Program-made: the position numbers and the translations under genes | Source: Dactylosporangium roseum | GTDB taxonomy: Bacteria; Actinomycetota; Actinomycetes; Mycobacteriales; Micromonosporaceae | Length of the DNA: 64,000 nt | Direction: 5' to 3' | Assembly (NCBI RefSeq): GCF_025264685.1 | Contig: NZ_CP073721.1 | Coordinates: 6,589,501 to 6,653,500, forward strand | In this document: positions 7,693 through 16,024 of the stretch, in pieces | How the letters are laid out: the number at the start of each line of letters is the position of its first letter | How positions within the stretch are numbered: the first letter of the stretch is position 1 | The notes under the pieces: generated by a model | The model's database searches: none | What the model was told of the DNA's origin: nothing | The model's input: only the letters and a program-made list of their open reading frames with translations

Positions 7693-8955
7693 TTAGAGGC
7701 CGGGCGAACGGGACAGGAGTTCCAGCAGTACGGCGAGTGCCGCCGGCGAGTCGTGCGCGGCCCGGGCGAGCAGTGTCAGGTTGTGCTGCTCACCGTCGGG
7801 GCTGACGAGGACCCCGGCGGCCGCCGGATGGATCCGCCGCCAGCCGCGGGCGGTCAGCGCCGCCTCCGCGACCACGACCACGGACGGTGTCCCGTCGAGC
7901 TCCTCCGGCTCCGCCGGCGGCTCGGGCTGTGCCGGCCAGTTCGCGGCGACCAGCTCGTCCAGCCGGGTCAGCAGCACCTCCACGACCTCGGCCGGCCCGA
8001 TCGGCGGACGGCGCAGCAGCGTCGCGACCTGCTCGGTGACGGCCCGGGCCTGCCGGCCGAGCCAGCCGGGCCAGTCGGCGTCGGAGACGGACGCGAACGT
8101 CACCCAGTCGGTGCCTTCCCGCTTGAGGACCTGCCGGGCCAGCGACCGCTCGGTCTCGGGGCCGAGCGGCGCCAGCGGTACCACCTCTGTGGTACGGAGT
8201 TCGACGTGGACGGCGGTGAGTGCCGCGATGGCCCCGGCGAGGCCGGGGTGACGGGCCATGAGGGTGGTACGGGTGTCGTCGTCGAGTTCGGCGATGACCG
8301 CGCCGGCGCGGATCGCGGCCTGCCAGCCGGTGTGCAGGTCCTGGATGGCGGCGCTGGTCCGCTGCCACACCTGCTCCTCGAGGTCGAACGCCAGGTCGGC
8401 GAACTCGAACTCGGCGAGGTCGGCCTTGACCACGGCACGGGCTGCGGTGTGCAGCCCGGAGGCGCTGCTGGCGGCCTGGTCGGCCTTCCGTTCGAGCGCG
8501 TCCGCGAAGTGCTGAGTGGCCCGCAGGACCGCCATGGACCGGCCGCGGGGCAGGCCCGGTTCGACGGCGTCGTCGTGCAGCGTGCGGAGCCGGACGACGA
8601 GATGGGCCCGGTGGTGGTCGACGACCGCGAGTTCGTGCGCGACCAGGGCACGGATCTCGTCGGTGGTCAGGCACTGCAGCAACGGCAGCCCGACCAGGAG
8701 CACCCGCCGTCGGCGGCTGGCCCAGGACCGGATGACGCCGTGCCCGGTGAGCAGGACGACGTCGGGTTGGGCGACGCCGACGCGGGCCGCGACCTCGGAC
8801 ACGAGCGCCAGCAGATCGACCTGGGTCGTCGCCTCGACGCCGGGTGGTGGGGGTCCCGGTGGCCTACCGTAGCGCATCAGCAGCCACCGGGCTCGCCAAA
8901 CGCTGATATTGCCGGGCAATCCGCTTCTGGGTTCTTCCACGACGGCAACCGACAC
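7693..8955 (-). CDS. M48-like protein with degenerate zinc motif
   Basis: 420 residues. Residues 60-125 match the M48 peptidase region that normally ends in AHExxH, preceded by VLLVGLPLLQCLTTDEIRALV. Here the site reads A-H107-E108-L-A-V111, so the second zinc histidine is replaced by Val. A DHH triplet follows and might or might not substitute. The rest of the protein is hydrophilic and rich in Ala, Arg and Asp. It is not obviously membrane-spanning, unlike HtpX. Either a pseudo-protease or a diverged enzyme. It converges on the SDR gene with a 10-bp gap. Confidence 0.6.
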   Translation of the reverse strand: MSVAVVEEPRSGLPGNISVWRARWLLMRYGRPPGPPPPGVEATTQVDLLALVSEVAARVGVAQPDVVLLTGHGVIRSWASRRRRVLLVGLPLLQCLTTDEIRALVAHELAVVDHHRAHLVVRLRTLHDDAVEPGLPRGRSMAVLRATQHFADALERKADQAASSASGLHTAARAVVKADLAEFEFADLAFDLEEQVWQRTSAAIQDLHTGWQAAIRAGAVIAELDDDTRTTLMARHPGLAGAIAALTAVHVELRTTEVVPLAPLGPETERSLARQVLKREGTDWVTFASVSDADWPGWLGRQARAVTEQVATLLRRPPIGPAEVVEVLLTRLDELVAANWPAQPEPPAEPEELDGTPSVVVVAEAALTARGWRRIHPAAAGVLVSPDGEQHNLTLLARAAHDSPAALAVLLELLSRSPGL

Positions 8956-9075
8956 AGCGAAGCATCCTCTTGACGGCGCCGCTCACCGTCAACCAACCCG
9001 GTCCCCGCGCCAGGGGTGAAACCCGAAACTCACCCGGATGGCCGCCGATAAGTCCTCTGGTGACACGGGGGTGAG

Positions 9076-10746
9076 ATGTACCAGACGTTCAGGCCGTTGC
9101 TGGACGCGCTGAAACACGGCGGTGCCGACGCGGAAGCGGTCGACCGGGCAGCCGAGGAGGCCGAGCGGACCGGCCGCTCGATCCGTGCCGTCCTCATCAA
9201 CGACCACGTGGTCACCGAGGAGCAGCTCACCGCGGCGTCGGCCGACGCGTACGGCATCGCGACGCTGGACCTGGTCGGATACCCGATCGACCCGGCCGCA
9301 GTCACCAAGATCCCGATGGCGCTGGTGCTGAGGCACCGGGTGCTCGGCATCGCCCTCAACGACCGCGAGATCACCGTCGGCATCACCGACCCGGGTGACG
9401 TCCTCGCCCTGGATGACGTCCGGGCGGCGACCGGGCTCACGGTGCGCCCGGTGGTCGTGGCCCGCTCCGAGCTTCGCAAGATCATCGACCGGTTGAAGCG
9501 CGAGGAGAACGACCTCGGCGAGGTCGCGGAGAGCCTGCGCGCGGAAGCGACGCCGACGGTCTCCAACCTGACGTCGATCAACGAGGACGCGCCGATCGTG
9601 CGGTACGTCAACTCGCTGCTCGAACAGGCGATCGTGAACCGGGCCTCGGACCTGCACCTGGAGCCCGGCGAGCACAACATGCGGGTCCGGTACCGCATCG
9701 ACGGCGTCCTCCACGAAGTGGACACGGTCCCGAAGCACGTACAGTCGGCGCTGATCTCCCGGCTGAAGATCATGTCGAACGTCGACATCACCGAGCGCCG
9801 CGTGCCGCAGAACGGCCGGATCACGGTCGAGATCAACCAGCGAGCCGTCGACCTGCGCACCGCGACCCTGCCGACGGTCTGGGGCGAGAAGATCGTCCTG
9901 CGGGTGCTCGACACCAGCGGCATGGACCTGAAGCTGGCGAAACTCGGCTTCAGCAGGTCCAACCACGAGCGGTTCGCCAAGTCGTTCTCCAAGCCGCACG
10001 GCATGCTCCTGGTGACCGGCCCGACCGGCTCCGGCAAGTCCACCACGCTCTACGCGACGCTCGCCGAGATCAGCAAGCCCACCGTCAACATCATCACCGT
10101 CGAGGACCCGGTCGAGTACCGCCTGCCCGGCGTCAACCAGGTGCAGGTCGACCACAAGGCCGGGCTGACGTTCGCGGCGGTCCTGCCGGCCATCCTGCGC
10201 TCGGACCCCGACGTGGTCCTCATCGGCGAGATCCGGGACCGGACCACGGCCCAGTTGGCGGTCGAGGCCGCTCTCACCGGCCACCTGGTCCTGTCGACGC
10301 TGCACACCAACGACGCGCCGAGCGCGGTGACCCGGCTGGTCGAGATGGGCATCGAGCCGTTCCTCGTCGGCTCGTCCGTCGACTGCGTGCTCGCCCAGCG
10401 GCTCGCGCGGCGGTTGTGCGACTGGTGCAAGGCCGAGTACACGCCGGCCGAGGCGGAACTCGTCGGCGCCCGCTGGCCGATCGACGAGATCGGCGCGCCG
10501 GAGACGCTGTGGCGCCCGGTCGGCTGCCGCTCCTGCGCGAACACCGGCTACCGGGGCCGGATCGCGCTGCACGAGGTCATGCCGGTGTCGCCGGAGATCG
10601 AGAAACTAGCTGTCGACCGCGCCTCCGCGCACGAGATCCAGCAGGTCGCGTACGAGCAGGGCCTGCGGGACCTGCGGGTCGACGGCCTCATCAAGGCCGC
10701 GGAGGGGCAGACCTCGATCCCGGAGGTGGTCCGGGTGGCGGTGTAG
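9076..10746 (+). CDS. pilB: Type IV pilus assembly ATPase PilB (GspE/PilB family)
   Basis: 556 residues: a GspE N-terminal domain (residues 5-150), then the secretion ATPase core. Seen are the Asp-box region around ITVEDPVEY, Walker A GPTGSGKST (about 315-323), the ILRSDPDVVLIGEIRD Asp/Walker B region, the His box LSTLHTNDAP and the tetracysteine zinc site CDWC...CRSC typical of PilB rather than PilT. It powers pilus extension at the cytoplasmic membrane. A GGGGTGAG ribosome-binding site precedes the ATG. It is the first gene of the pilus cluster, with pilT 71 bp downstream. Confidence 0.95.
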   Translation: MYQTFRPLLDALKHGGADAEAVDRAAEEAERTGRSIRAVLINDHVVTEEQLTAASADAYGIATLDLVGYPIDPAAVTKIPMALVLRHRVLGIALNDREITVGITDPGDVLALDDVRAATGLTVRPVVVARSELRKIIDRLKREENDLGEVAESLRAEATPTVSNLTSINEDAPIVRYVNSLLEQAIVNRASDLHLEPGEHNMRVRYRIDGVLHEVDTVPKHVQSALISRLKIMSNVDITERRVPQNGRITVEINQRAVDLRTATLPTVWGEKIVLRVLDTSGMDLKLAKLGFSRSNHERFAKSFSKPHGMLLVTGPTGSGKSTTLYATLAEISKPTVNIITVEDPVEYRLPGVNQVQVDHKAGLTFAAVLPAILRSDPDVVLIGEIRDRTTAQLAVEAALTGHLVLSTLHTNDAPSAVTRLVEMGIEPFLVGSSVDCVLAQRLARRLCDWCKAEYTPAEAELVGARWPIDEIGAPETLWRPVGCRSCANTGYRGRIALHEVMPVSPEIEKLAVDRASAHEIQQVAYEQGLRDLRVDGLIKAAEGQTSIPEVVRVAV

Positions 10747-10817
10747 TCCTCACGTTCCTCCGGCCGCTGCCGATGTCGACAGCGAAGTGTCCTGCATCGG
10801 TACTGCAAGGAGCCTGC

Positions 10818-11924
10818 GTGACGGCAGCCGGACTGACCACCGCCATCAGCGACGAACGTGCCTCGCTCGACGCCATGCTGGTGTCGCTCGTCCGCGCCGG
10901 CGGCTCCGACCTGCACCTGACCGTCGGTGCGCCGCCCACGGTCCGCGTCAACGGCGGCCTGCGGTATCTGCCCGGATACGACGAGCTGACGCCCCAGGAC
11001 ACCGCGATGCTCGTCCGGGCTTCGGTGCTGAACGACCTCCAGTGGCACCAGTTCGTGCGGACGCAGGAGCTCGACTTCGCCTACGCCATCGAGGGCGTGT
11101 CCCGGTTCCGGGTCAACCTGTACTCCCAGCGCGGCTCGTTCGGCGCAGCGTTCCGGGCGATCCCGCACAACATCAAGCCGCTCGACCAGCTCGGCGTCCC
11201 CGACCAGGTGGCGCGGTTCGCGCACCTGCACCGCGGCCTCGTGCTGGTGACCGGGCCGACCGGGTCGGGTAAGACGACGACCCTGGCCGCGATCCTCGAC
11301 CTGGCGAACCGCACCCGCTCGTCGCACATCGTCACGATCGAGGACCCGATCGAGTTCCTCCACCCGCACAAGCGCTGCCTGGTCAACCAGCGGGAGGTCG
11401 GCGCCGACACCAGCTCGTTCGCGATGGCGCTGAAGCACGCGCTGCGCCAGGACCCGGACATCATCCTGGTCGGCGAGCTGCGGGACCTGGAGACCACGGC
11501 GACGGCGCTGACCGCCGCCGAGACCGGCCACCTGGTCCTGGCGACGCTGCACACGCAGAGCGCGGCGCAGACCGTCGACCGGGTCATCGACATCTTCCCG
11601 CCGCACCAGCAACAGCAGGTCCGGGCCCAGCTCTCCAACGCGCTGCAGGGTGTCGTCACGCAGGCGCTCGCGCCGCGCGCCGACGGGCAGGGCCGCACGA
11701 TCGTCTCGGAGGTCATGTTCGCCACGCCGGCGATCCGGAACCTGATCCGTGAGGGCAAGAACCACCAGATCCCGTCGTTCATGCAGTCCAGCGGCAACGA
11801 CGGGATGCTCTCGTTCGACCAGCACCTGGCCGAACGGGTCCGCCAGCAGCTCATCTCGTACGAGACGGCGCTCGAGCTGAGTCACTCGGCGGAGGAGTTC
11901 CGCCGGCTGGCCGGGCGCACGTGA
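10818..11924 (+). CDS. pilT: Type IV pilus retraction ATPase PilT
   Basis: 368 residues. It has the PilT layout: N-terminal GGSDLHLTVGAPP, Walker A GPTGSGKTT (about 146-154), DPIEFLHPHKRCLVNQREVG, Walker B DIILVGELRD, His box LATLHTQSAAQTVDR and IVSEVMFATPAIRNLIREGK near the C-terminus. It lacks the PilB zinc cysteines. GTG 10818 is chosen because AAGGAG lies 5 bp before it and the protein then starts at the usual place; the longer frame upstream overlaps pilB. It would depolymerise pili and so provide twitching or DNA uptake. Confidence 0.94.
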   Translation: MTAAGLTTAISDERASLDAMLVSLVRAGGSDLHLTVGAPPTVRVNGGLRYLPGYDELTPQDTAMLVRASVLNDLQWHQFVRTQELDFAYAIEGVSRFRVNLYSQRGSFGAAFRAIPHNIKPLDQLGVPDQVARFAHLHRGLVLVTGPTGSGKTTTLAAILDLANRTRSSHIVTIEDPIEFLHPHKRCLVNQREVGADTSSFAMALKHALRQDPDIILVGELRDLETTATALTAAETGHLVLATLHTQSAAQTVDRVIDIFPPHQQQQVRAQLSNALQGVVTQALAPRADGQGRTIVSEVMFATPAIRNLIREGKNHQIPSFMQSSGNDGMLSFDQHLAERVRQQLISYETALELSHSAEEFRRLAGRT

Positions 11925-11961
11925 CGCGCCACCCATGAGCGCCGCACACACCACCCATACA

Positions 11962-12009
11962 CACAGCACCGCATACGCACAGCACCGCATACACACAGCA
12001 CCGCACGTG
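11962..12009. repeat. Tandem 16-bp repeat between pilT and pilC
   Basis: Three direct copies of CACAGCACCGCATACR (11962-11977, 11978-11993, 11994-12009, the last diverged at its end) fill most of the 107-bp gap between pilT and pilC. The unit is unrelated to the repeats in the other pil gaps. No hairpin is evident. Confidence 0.85.
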
Positions 12010-12031
12010 ACGAGAGCGCGGATGTGACTCC

Positions 12032-13264
12032 ATGACCGCTACGAAGACGTTCGACTACCAGTCGATCGACCACGACGGGAAACGCGCCAAGGGCAAGATC
12101 GAGGCGTCGAACGAGCTGGCCGCCGCGCAGCTACTGCGCCAGCAGGGCCTCACCCCGCTGGCGATCACCGATGCGGACACGTTGATGCGGCGCGAGATCC
12201 GCGTGCCGGGCCTCGGTGACCGTACGACGCTGAAGGACCTGTCGGTGTTCGCCCGGCAGTTCGCGACGATGACCCAGTCGGGCATGTCGCTGCTGCGGTC
12301 GCTGGCGGTGCTGGAGGACCAGGCGCCGAGGCCGTCGCTGAAGAAGGCGCTCGCCGAGGTACGGCTGGACATCGAGGGCGGCATGTCGCTGTCCGGGGCA
12401 CTCGGCAAGCATCCGAAGGTGTTCCCGGCGCTCATGGTGGCGATGATCCGGGCCGGCGAGACGGGCGGGTTCCTCGACAACGCGCTCGACCGGATCGCGA
12501 CGAACTTCGAGAAGGACGCGGCCCTCCGCGGAAAGATCAAGAGCGCGCTGACGTATCCGGTCATCGTGCTCATCTTCACCGCGGTGATGATCAGCGCGGT
12601 GCTCATCTTCATCGTGCCGATCTTCGAGAAGATGTTCCAGCAGCTCGGCGGCGAACTGCCGCTGCCGACCCGGATCATCGTCGGCGCCAGCCATACGCTC
12701 TTCTGGCTGGGCCCGGTGCTCATCGCGGTCGCCGTCGTCGTCACCGCGGTCTTCCGGCGGGTGATGGCGAAGAAGCCGGCGGTCCGCCTGTGGTTCGACA
12801 AGGTGAAGCTGAAACTGCCGGTCTTCGGGCCGTTGTTCACGAAGATCGCGCTGAGCCGGTTCTCGCGGAATCTCGGCACCCTGCTGGGGGTGGGTGTGCC
12901 GGTACTGCAGGCGCTCGACGTCGTCGGCGCGACCACCGGCAACAGTGTCGTCACAGCCGCGATGACGGACCTGCAAACCTCGGTCCGTGCGGGCCGGCCG
13001 ATGTCGTCACAGCTCAGCCAGCACAAGATCTTCCCGTCGATGGTCGTGCAGATGATCGAGGTCGGCGAAGAGAGCGGGCAAATCAGTCAGATGCTGGAGA
13101 AGGTCGCCGATTTCTACGACCGAGAGGTCGACAGCGCGGCCGAGGCACTGACCGCGTCCATCGAGCCGATCATGGTACTCGTCATGGGTGGCGTGGTCGG
13201 CGGGATGATCGTCTGCCTCTACCTGCCGATGTTCTCGATCTACCAGAACATCCAGAGCAACTGA
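12032..13264 (+). CDS. pilC: Type IV pilus inner-membrane platform protein PilC
   Basis: 410 residues with two T2SSF domains (about 70-195 and 270-395), three membrane spans and the family hallmarks FARQFATMTQSGMSLLRSL and MIRAGETGGFLDNALDRI in the first half, repeated as FSRNLGTLLGVGVPVLQAL and MIEVGEESGQISQML in the second. The N-terminal FDYQSIDHDGKRAKGKIEA segment is typical. It anchors PilB and PilT. The ATG at 12032 follows the repeat-bearing gap, and the ribosome-binding site is weak. Confidence 0.95.
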   Translation: MTATKTFDYQSIDHDGKRAKGKIEASNELAAAQLLRQQGLTPLAITDADTLMRREIRVPGLGDRTTLKDLSVFARQFATMTQSGMSLLRSLAVLEDQAPRPSLKKALAEVRLDIEGGMSLSGALGKHPKVFPALMVAMIRAGETGGFLDNALDRIATNFEKDAALRGKIKSALTYPVIVLIFTAVMISAVLIFIVPIFEKMFQQLGGELPLPTRIIVGASHTLFWLGPVLIAVAVVVTAVFRRVMAKKPAVRLWFDKVKLKLPVFGPLFTKIALSRFSRNLGTLLGVGVPVLQALDVVGATTGNSVVTAAMTDLQTSVRAGRPMSSQLSQHKIFPSMVVQMIEVGEESGQISQMLEKVADFYDREVDSAAEALTASIEPIMVLVMGGVVGGMIVCLYLPMFSIYQNIQSN

Positions 13265-13495
13265 ACCGCCGGCAGCAGCAACACCGACAGCAACACCGAC
13301 AGCAACACCGACAGCAGCAGCACCGCCGCCGAAGACGGCAACCCGGACGCAACCGGACGCCGAACGCGAAAGCACCCCGCACCACCGCTACTGAGAACGG
13401 CACCGAACACCACCCGAACCACCCCTGGCGTCAGGCAGCGGAGCCTCGCCGCCATTTCCCGAGACCCAAGGCAGGCAGGAGCAGGAGGCTCACCC
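13265..13495. repeat. pilC-pilA intergenic gap with tandem 12-bp repeats
   Basis: The first part of this 231-bp gap holds three exact copies of CAGCAACACCGA (13276-13311) followed by CAGCAGCAGCAC. The rest has no ORF of note and probably carries the promoter and leader of the major pilin, with AGGAGCAGGAGG just before the pilA ATG as an unusually strong ribosome-binding site. Confidence 0.75.
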
Positions 13496-13987
13496 ATGAA
13501 GGAGACGCTGCGCAGGATGCAGAAGAAGCGGGCGGCCGGAGACAGCGGCTTCACGCTCGTCGAACTGCTCGTCGTCGTCGTGATCATCGGCGTGCTCGTC
13601 GCGATCGCGGTCCCAATGTACCTGAACTACCGCAAGGGCGCGGCCAACAAGTCGGCGGAGTCCGACGTGCGCGCCGCGGTCAGCGCGGTCGAGCAGTTCT
13701 ACACCGAACACGACAACCAGTACCCGAAGTCCGGTGACAGCACCGCGGAAAAGCTCATCTTCGGCCTCGAGGACAGCGGCGGAACGTCGACGGAGGAGAA
13801 CACCCAGGTGGCCACGTTGTCACCGGGCAACAGCATGCAGTATGAAAACAACGGCGCCACGTACCGCATCTGCGCCATGAACAGCGACGGCAAGACCGTC
13901 TACTACTACGACAGCTCCACCGGCGGCTCCGTCAAGAAGTCGAGCGCGAAGACACTCGCCGACTGCATCAGCCCCGCCGCCCCCTGA
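13496..13987 (+). CDS. pilA: Major type IV pilin precursor PilA
   Basis: 163 residues. The short basic leader MKETLRRMQKKRAAGDSG ends in Gly, and the cut site G|FTLVELLVVV has Glu at +5 and the long hydrophobic helix of type IV pilins. The globular part contains VRAAVSAVEQFYTEHDNQYP, a typical pilin alpha-beta loop, and two cysteines (ICAMN and ADCIS) placed to form a C-terminal disulfide loop. The strong AGGAGG-type ribosome-binding site and its own preceding gap fit a highly expressed subunit. It would be processed by the PilD encoded next. Confidence 0.95.
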   Translation: MKETLRRMQKKRAAGDSGFTLVELLVVVVIIGVLVAIAVPMYLNYRKGAANKSAESDVRAAVSAVEQFYTEHDNQYPKSGDSTAEKLIFGLEDSGGTSTEENTQVATLSPGNSMQYENNGATYRICAMNSDGKTVYYYDSSTGGSVKKSSAKTLADCISPAAP

Positions 13988-14060
13988 TGCCCGGCCGTCA
14001 CTGACACCGGCGGCGTTGTGGTGGCTCGCGACCGCGGGCCACCACAACGCCCTACCGCCT

Positions 14061-14133
14061 ACCAGAACCCGCGTACCAGAACCCGACCAACAGAAACCCG
14101 ACCAGCAGAAACCCGACCAGCAGAAACCCAACC
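14061..14133. repeat. Tandem 14/15-bp repeats between pilA and pilD
   Basis: Two copies of a 14-bp unit (ACCAGAACCCGCGT, ACCAGAACCCGACC) are followed by three 15-bp units of the form ARCAGAAACCCRACC (14089-14133). They end 20 bp before the pilD ATG and cover about half of the gap. Confidence 0.85.
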
Positions 14134-14153
14134 AGTGACCCGGAAGGACCGTC

Positions 14154-14933
14154 ATGACGCTCGCACTCGTCGTCGGCGTGCTCGGGCTCGCGGTCGGGTC
14201 GTTCCTCAACGTCGTCATCCACCGCGTCCCTCGCGGCGAGTCGCTGCTGCGCCCGGCGTCCCACTGTCCACAGTGCACAGCCCCGGTCCGCCCGTGGCAC
14301 AACGTCCCGCTCCTCGGCTGGCTGCTGCTGCGCGGCCGCTGCGCCGACTGCGCCGCCCCGATCAGCGTCCGCTACCCTCTCGTCGAGGTCGGCACCGCCG
14401 TGCTGTTCGTCGCGGTCACCGCCCGGTTCGGCCTCTCCGCGAGCCTGCCCGCCTGGCTGTACCTCGCCGCCGTCGCCGTCGCCCTGGCGCTCATCGACCT
14501 CGACGTGCTGCGGCTGCCGAACGCCATCGTGCTGCCCTCGTACGTCGTCGCGCCGCTGCTCCTCCTGCCCGCCGTCGTCGTCGAGCGGGACTGGGCGGCA
14601 GGGCTTCGCGGGCTGGTCGCGATGGCGGCATTGTGGGTCTTCTACTTCCTCCTCTCGCTCGTGTACCCCGGGGGCATGGGCTTCGGCGACGTCAAGCTCG
14701 CCGGTGTCCTCGGCCTGTACCTCGGCTGGCTCGGCTGGTCGTCGGTCGCCGTCGGCACGTTCGCCGCGTTCCTCCTCGGCGGGATCGTCGGCGCCGTGCT
14801 GTTGGTCACCGGCCGCGCCGGGCGCCGGACGGCGATGCCGTTCGGCCCGTCGATGCTCGCCGGCGCGCTGCTGGCGCTGTTCGCCGCCGCGCCGATCACC
14901 GGTTGGTACAGCTCCCTCCTGCTGCCCGCGTAG
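14154..14933 (+). CDS. pilD: Prepilin peptidase / N-methyltransferase PilD
   Basis: 259 residues, polytopic. An N-terminal cytosolic zinc loop has paired CPQC and CADC motifs. The two catalytic aspartates of the A24 aspartyl proteases lie in LIDLDVLRLPN and in GFGDVKL. GSFLNVVIHRVPRGES near the N-terminus is a classic family motif. It cleaves and N-methylates the pilA product and the minor pilins downstream. The start sits just after an AAGGA ribosome-binding site. Confidence 0.95.
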   Translation: MTLALVVGVLGLAVGSFLNVVIHRVPRGESLLRPASHCPQCTAPVRPWHNVPLLGWLLLRGRCADCAAPISVRYPLVEVGTAVLFVAVTARFGLSASLPAWLYLAAVAVALALIDLDVLRLPNAIVLPSYVVAPLLLLPAVVVERDWAAGLRGLVAMAALWVFYFLLSLVYPGGMGFGDVKLAGVLGLYLGWLGWSSVAVGTFAAFLLGGIVGAVLLVTGRAGRRTAMPFGPSMLAGALLALFAAAPITGWYSSLLLPA

Positions 14934-14980
14934 ACCTGCCCGCGAAGGCCCGCCCGCGTAGACCCGCCCTCGCGTACGAC
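14925..14980. repeat. Tandem 14-bp repeats across the pilD stop codon
   Basis: Units CCCGCGTAGACCTG, CCCGCGAAGGCCCG, CCCGCGTAGACCCG and a diverged fourth copy run from the last codons of pilD into the 65-bp gap before pilM. The first copy contains the pilD TAG stop. Confidence 0.75.
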
Positions 14981-14998
14981 AATCATCGAAGGAGCACG

Positions 14999-16024
14999 AT
15001 GGCCGCTGTCAACCTGGTCGGACTGGATATCGGCACGGTGTCCATCCGCGCGGCGGAGACCGGCAACAGCAAGGACGGGCCCGTCGTCAACAACTTCGGG
15101 CACATCCTGCTGCCGCCGGGGGTCGTGCAGAACGGCGCCGTCCAGGACGAGGCCGCCGTCACCACCGCGCTCAAGCAACTGTGGGCCACGTTCAGGTTCC
15201 GCGGCCGCAAGGTCGCGCTCGGCGTCACCCATCAGCAGGTGGTGGTCCGTGAGACGACGGTCGCGAACCTGCCGGCCAAGGAGATGCGCAAGGCGCTGCC
15301 GTTCCAGGTCCGCGACGCGCTCCCCCTGCCGCCGGAGCGGTCGCTCATCGACTTCTACCCGCTCGAGGACCCCGGCGCCGCCGACACGGTGCGCGGCCTG
15401 CTGATCGCCGCCCCGAAGGAGCCGGTACTGGCCGCGGTCCGGGCCATCGAGGCCGCGAAGCTCCGCGTCGTACGGGTCGACCTGGCCTCGTTCGCGCTGC
15501 TGCGCGCCGCGTCGCGGCTCGACGAGCAGGTGGAGGCGCTGGTCGACATCGGCGCCCACGCGACGAGCGTGGTCGTGCACCACGACGGGGAACCGCTGAT
15601 CGTGCGCACGATCCCGCGGGGCGGCAACGAGGTCACCAAGACCGTCGCCGATCGGCTCGACATCCCGTTCGAGCGGGCGGAGGAGCTCAAGTGCCGGGTG
15701 GGACTGCGCTCCGACGCCGACGCGGCGAGCGTCGCCGCGCTCAAGGACTCCGTGCGTCCGCTCATCAACGAGATCGGCAATTCCTTCGCGTATCTCACCG
15801 CCGGCGGCCGTCAGGCCCGGGTCAGCCGCCTGGCGCTGTCCGGCGGCGGTTCGATGCTGCCCGGCCTGCTGGAGGCGCTGCGCGACCAGCTCGGCGTCGA
15901 GGTCATCGCCGTCGATCCGGTGATGCGCCTGCGGGCCCTGCGCCGGGTCCGGCACGGCAGCCTCGAACAGGTCCGGGCGTCCGCCGCCGTGTCGGTGGGC
16001 CTGACCCTGGGAGCGAACACATGA
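14999..16024 (+). CDS. pilM: Type IV pilus assembly protein PilM (actin-like ATPase)
   Basis: 341 residues with an actin/FtsA-like fold: phosphate-1 GLDIGTVSIRAAE at the N-terminus, phosphate-2 ALVDIGAHATSVVVHHDG in the middle and adenosine motif LSGGGSMLPGL near the C-terminus. PilM binds nucleotide and the N-terminal tail of PilN on the cytosolic face. The ATG at 14999 has AAGGAG 6 bp upstream, which settles the start within a longer open frame. It overlaps pilN by 4 bp. Confidence 0.93.
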   Translation: MAAVNLVGLDIGTVSIRAAETGNSKDGPVVNNFGHILLPPGVVQNGAVQDEAAVTTALKQLWATFRFRGRKVALGVTHQQVVVRETTVANLPAKEMRKALPFQVRDALPLPPERSLIDFYPLEDPGAADTVRGLLIAAPKEPVLAAVRAIEAAKLRVVRVDLASFALLRAASRLDEQVEALVDIGAHATSVVVHHDGEPLIVRTIPRGGNEVTKTVADRLDIPFERAEELKCRVGLRSDADAASVAALKDSVRPLINEIGNSFAYLTAGGRQARVSRLALSGGGSMLPGLLEALRDQLGVEVIAVDPVMRLRALRRVRHGSLEQVRASAAVSVGLTLGANT

